A model generated the notes under the pieces. It ran no database searches. It was not told the DNA's origin and saw nothing but the letters and a program-made list of their open reading frames with translations. Positions 63,509 through 64,000 of a DNA stretch of 64,000 nucleotides are shown in pieces. This DNA is from Palsa-506 sp963836355 (lineage in GTDB: Bacteria > Actinomycetota > Actinomycetes > Streptosporangiales > Streptosporangiaceae), in assembly GCA_963836355.1 (NCBI GenBank), contig CAWIJO010000010.1, positions 558,001 to 622,000 on the forward strand, read 5' to 3'. Positions within the stretch are counted from its first letter, which is position 1, and every line of letters starts with the position of its first letter. Made by a program: the position numbers and the translations under genes.

Positions 63509-64000
63509 ATGGATATGCAGGCGCTTCTCGCGTCCGACGCCGGCGCCCCGCTCGGCAGGAGCCGGGCCCACGTGCTCGACCTGCTGCGCTCTACTGGCTC
63601 GCTGGTCGGTGTCAAAGAGGTGGCCGGTCGAACCGGGCTTCACCCCAACACCGCCCGGTTCCACCTGGACGCGCTGGCAGACGCAGGGCTGGCCCTCCGG
63701 ACGCCGCAGGCACGGGAAACGCCGGGCCGGCCCAGCATGACCTACCGGGCATCGGACAGCAGCGGGGCGGCGGGACAGCGCCGCTACCGCCTGCTTGCCG
63801 AGATGCTCACCAGCCTCATCGCCGGCGTGATACCCGAGCCGGCAGAGGCCGCGGCGGCGGCCGGCCGCGAGTGGGGCCGCTATATCACCGAGCAGCCGGC
63901 CCCCTATCAGCGGCCGGACGCTGGCGAAGCGGTCGAGAAGCTGGCCGCTGCCCTGGCCGAGATCGGGTTCGCGCCGCAGACCGTGGCCAGCGGCAGAGCC
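63509..64000 (+). CDS. Winged-helix (ArsR-like) regulator, cut by window edge
   Basis: 164 codons to the window end with no stop. Starts DMQALLASDAGAPLGRSRAH VLDLLRSTGSLVGVKEVAGR TGLHPNTARFHLDALADAGL ALRTPQ, a helix-turn-helix with wing, followed by GRPSMTYRASDSSGAAGQRR YRLLAEMLTSLIAG. This type of regulator, related to DeoR/ArsR-like HTH_20 proteins, often sits near hemerythrin-DUF2249 genes in actinobacteria and may control the gene at 59013. The IS30 insertion now separates them. Confidence 0.88.
   Translation, partial: MDMQALLASDAGAPLGRSRAHVLDLLRSTGSLVGVKEVAGRTGLHPNTARFHLDALADAGLALRTPQARETPGRPSMTYRASDSSGAAGQRRYRLLAEMLTSLIAGVIPEPAEAAAAAGREWGRYITEQPAPYQRPDAGEAVEKLAAALAEIGFAPQTVASGRA

Noticed and set aside
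1..64000. CRISPR array or cas genes
   Set aside because: No regularly spaced repeats of 20-40 bases and no Cas motif were seen.

Overview
The window is very GC-rich DNA with actinobacterial hallmarks: actinobacterial holin (PF07332), DUF3618, DUF4235, YihY/BrkB, Asp23/Gls24, LAL-type LuxR, many GTG starts and GTGA/ATGA overlaps. A soil actinomycete, perhaps Streptosporangiales-like, fits; I cannot name the genus. It reads as an accretion zone where mobile elements have piled up, often inside one another, among decaying genes. At least twenty reading frames are broken or truncated. Some of the single-base breaks lie in otherwise intact genes and may be assembly indels rather than true decay.

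Layout. 1-2.1 kb: transketolase, cut by the window edge. 3.1-7.3 kb: an ISAs1-type IS with a 10-bp target duplication, itself split by a 2.5-kb large-serine-recombinase element. 7.4-10.4 kb: wreckage of a Tn3 transposase, a NarL/HisKA_3 two-component pair and an ABC permease tail. 11-12.2 kb: two Ala/Glu-rich small proteins. 12.8-19.6 kb: three short RNase P RNA (rnpB) 3'-end fragments, decayed Gls24-type genes, a lipoprotein remnant and an intact SDR/DUF2867 protein. 19.6-25 kb: catalase remnant, hemerythrin, aldo/keto reductase, a formaldehyde-dehydrogenase tail, a STAS gene split by a 41-bp palindrome with a 10-bp direct repeat, and an IS1182 element. 25.4-32.8 kb: a GAF-PP2C phosphatase and an envelope-type operon (Ala-rich protein, holin, DUF3618, small TM protein, DUF4235, YihY) cut in two by an IS1634 element. 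33-43.2 kb: a chimeric amidotransferase remnant, an IS110 flanked by structured DNA, and two IS3 elements, the second split by a 3.46-kb three-gene tyrosine-recombinase module. 43.3-44.2 kb: a small zinc-finger ORF with a terminator. 44.2-57.7 kb: an island between two almost identical 276-bp rnpB fragments, carrying a ychF remnant, a formamidase-like protein, an AAC(3)-like acetyltransferase, a complete five-gene Dpp/Opp ABC transporter and a LAL regulator. 57.7-64 kb: ISL3 remnant, hemerythrin-DUF2249 protein, truncated TraR/DksA, an IS30 with a passenger gene, and the start of a winged-helix regulator.

Three signals stand out. First, five same-orientation rnpB 3' fragments all begin at the mature 3' end and get shorter from right to left, as expected if the rnpB 3' end had been used repeatedly as an integration site. 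Second, two recombinase elements sit precisely inside transposase genes, and removing each restores the host transposase motif. Third, the 44.5-57.4 kb island looks like a transferable uptake-plus-hydrolysis unit for an amide or peptide-like compound under a LuxR-family activator; that function is inference from gene content only.
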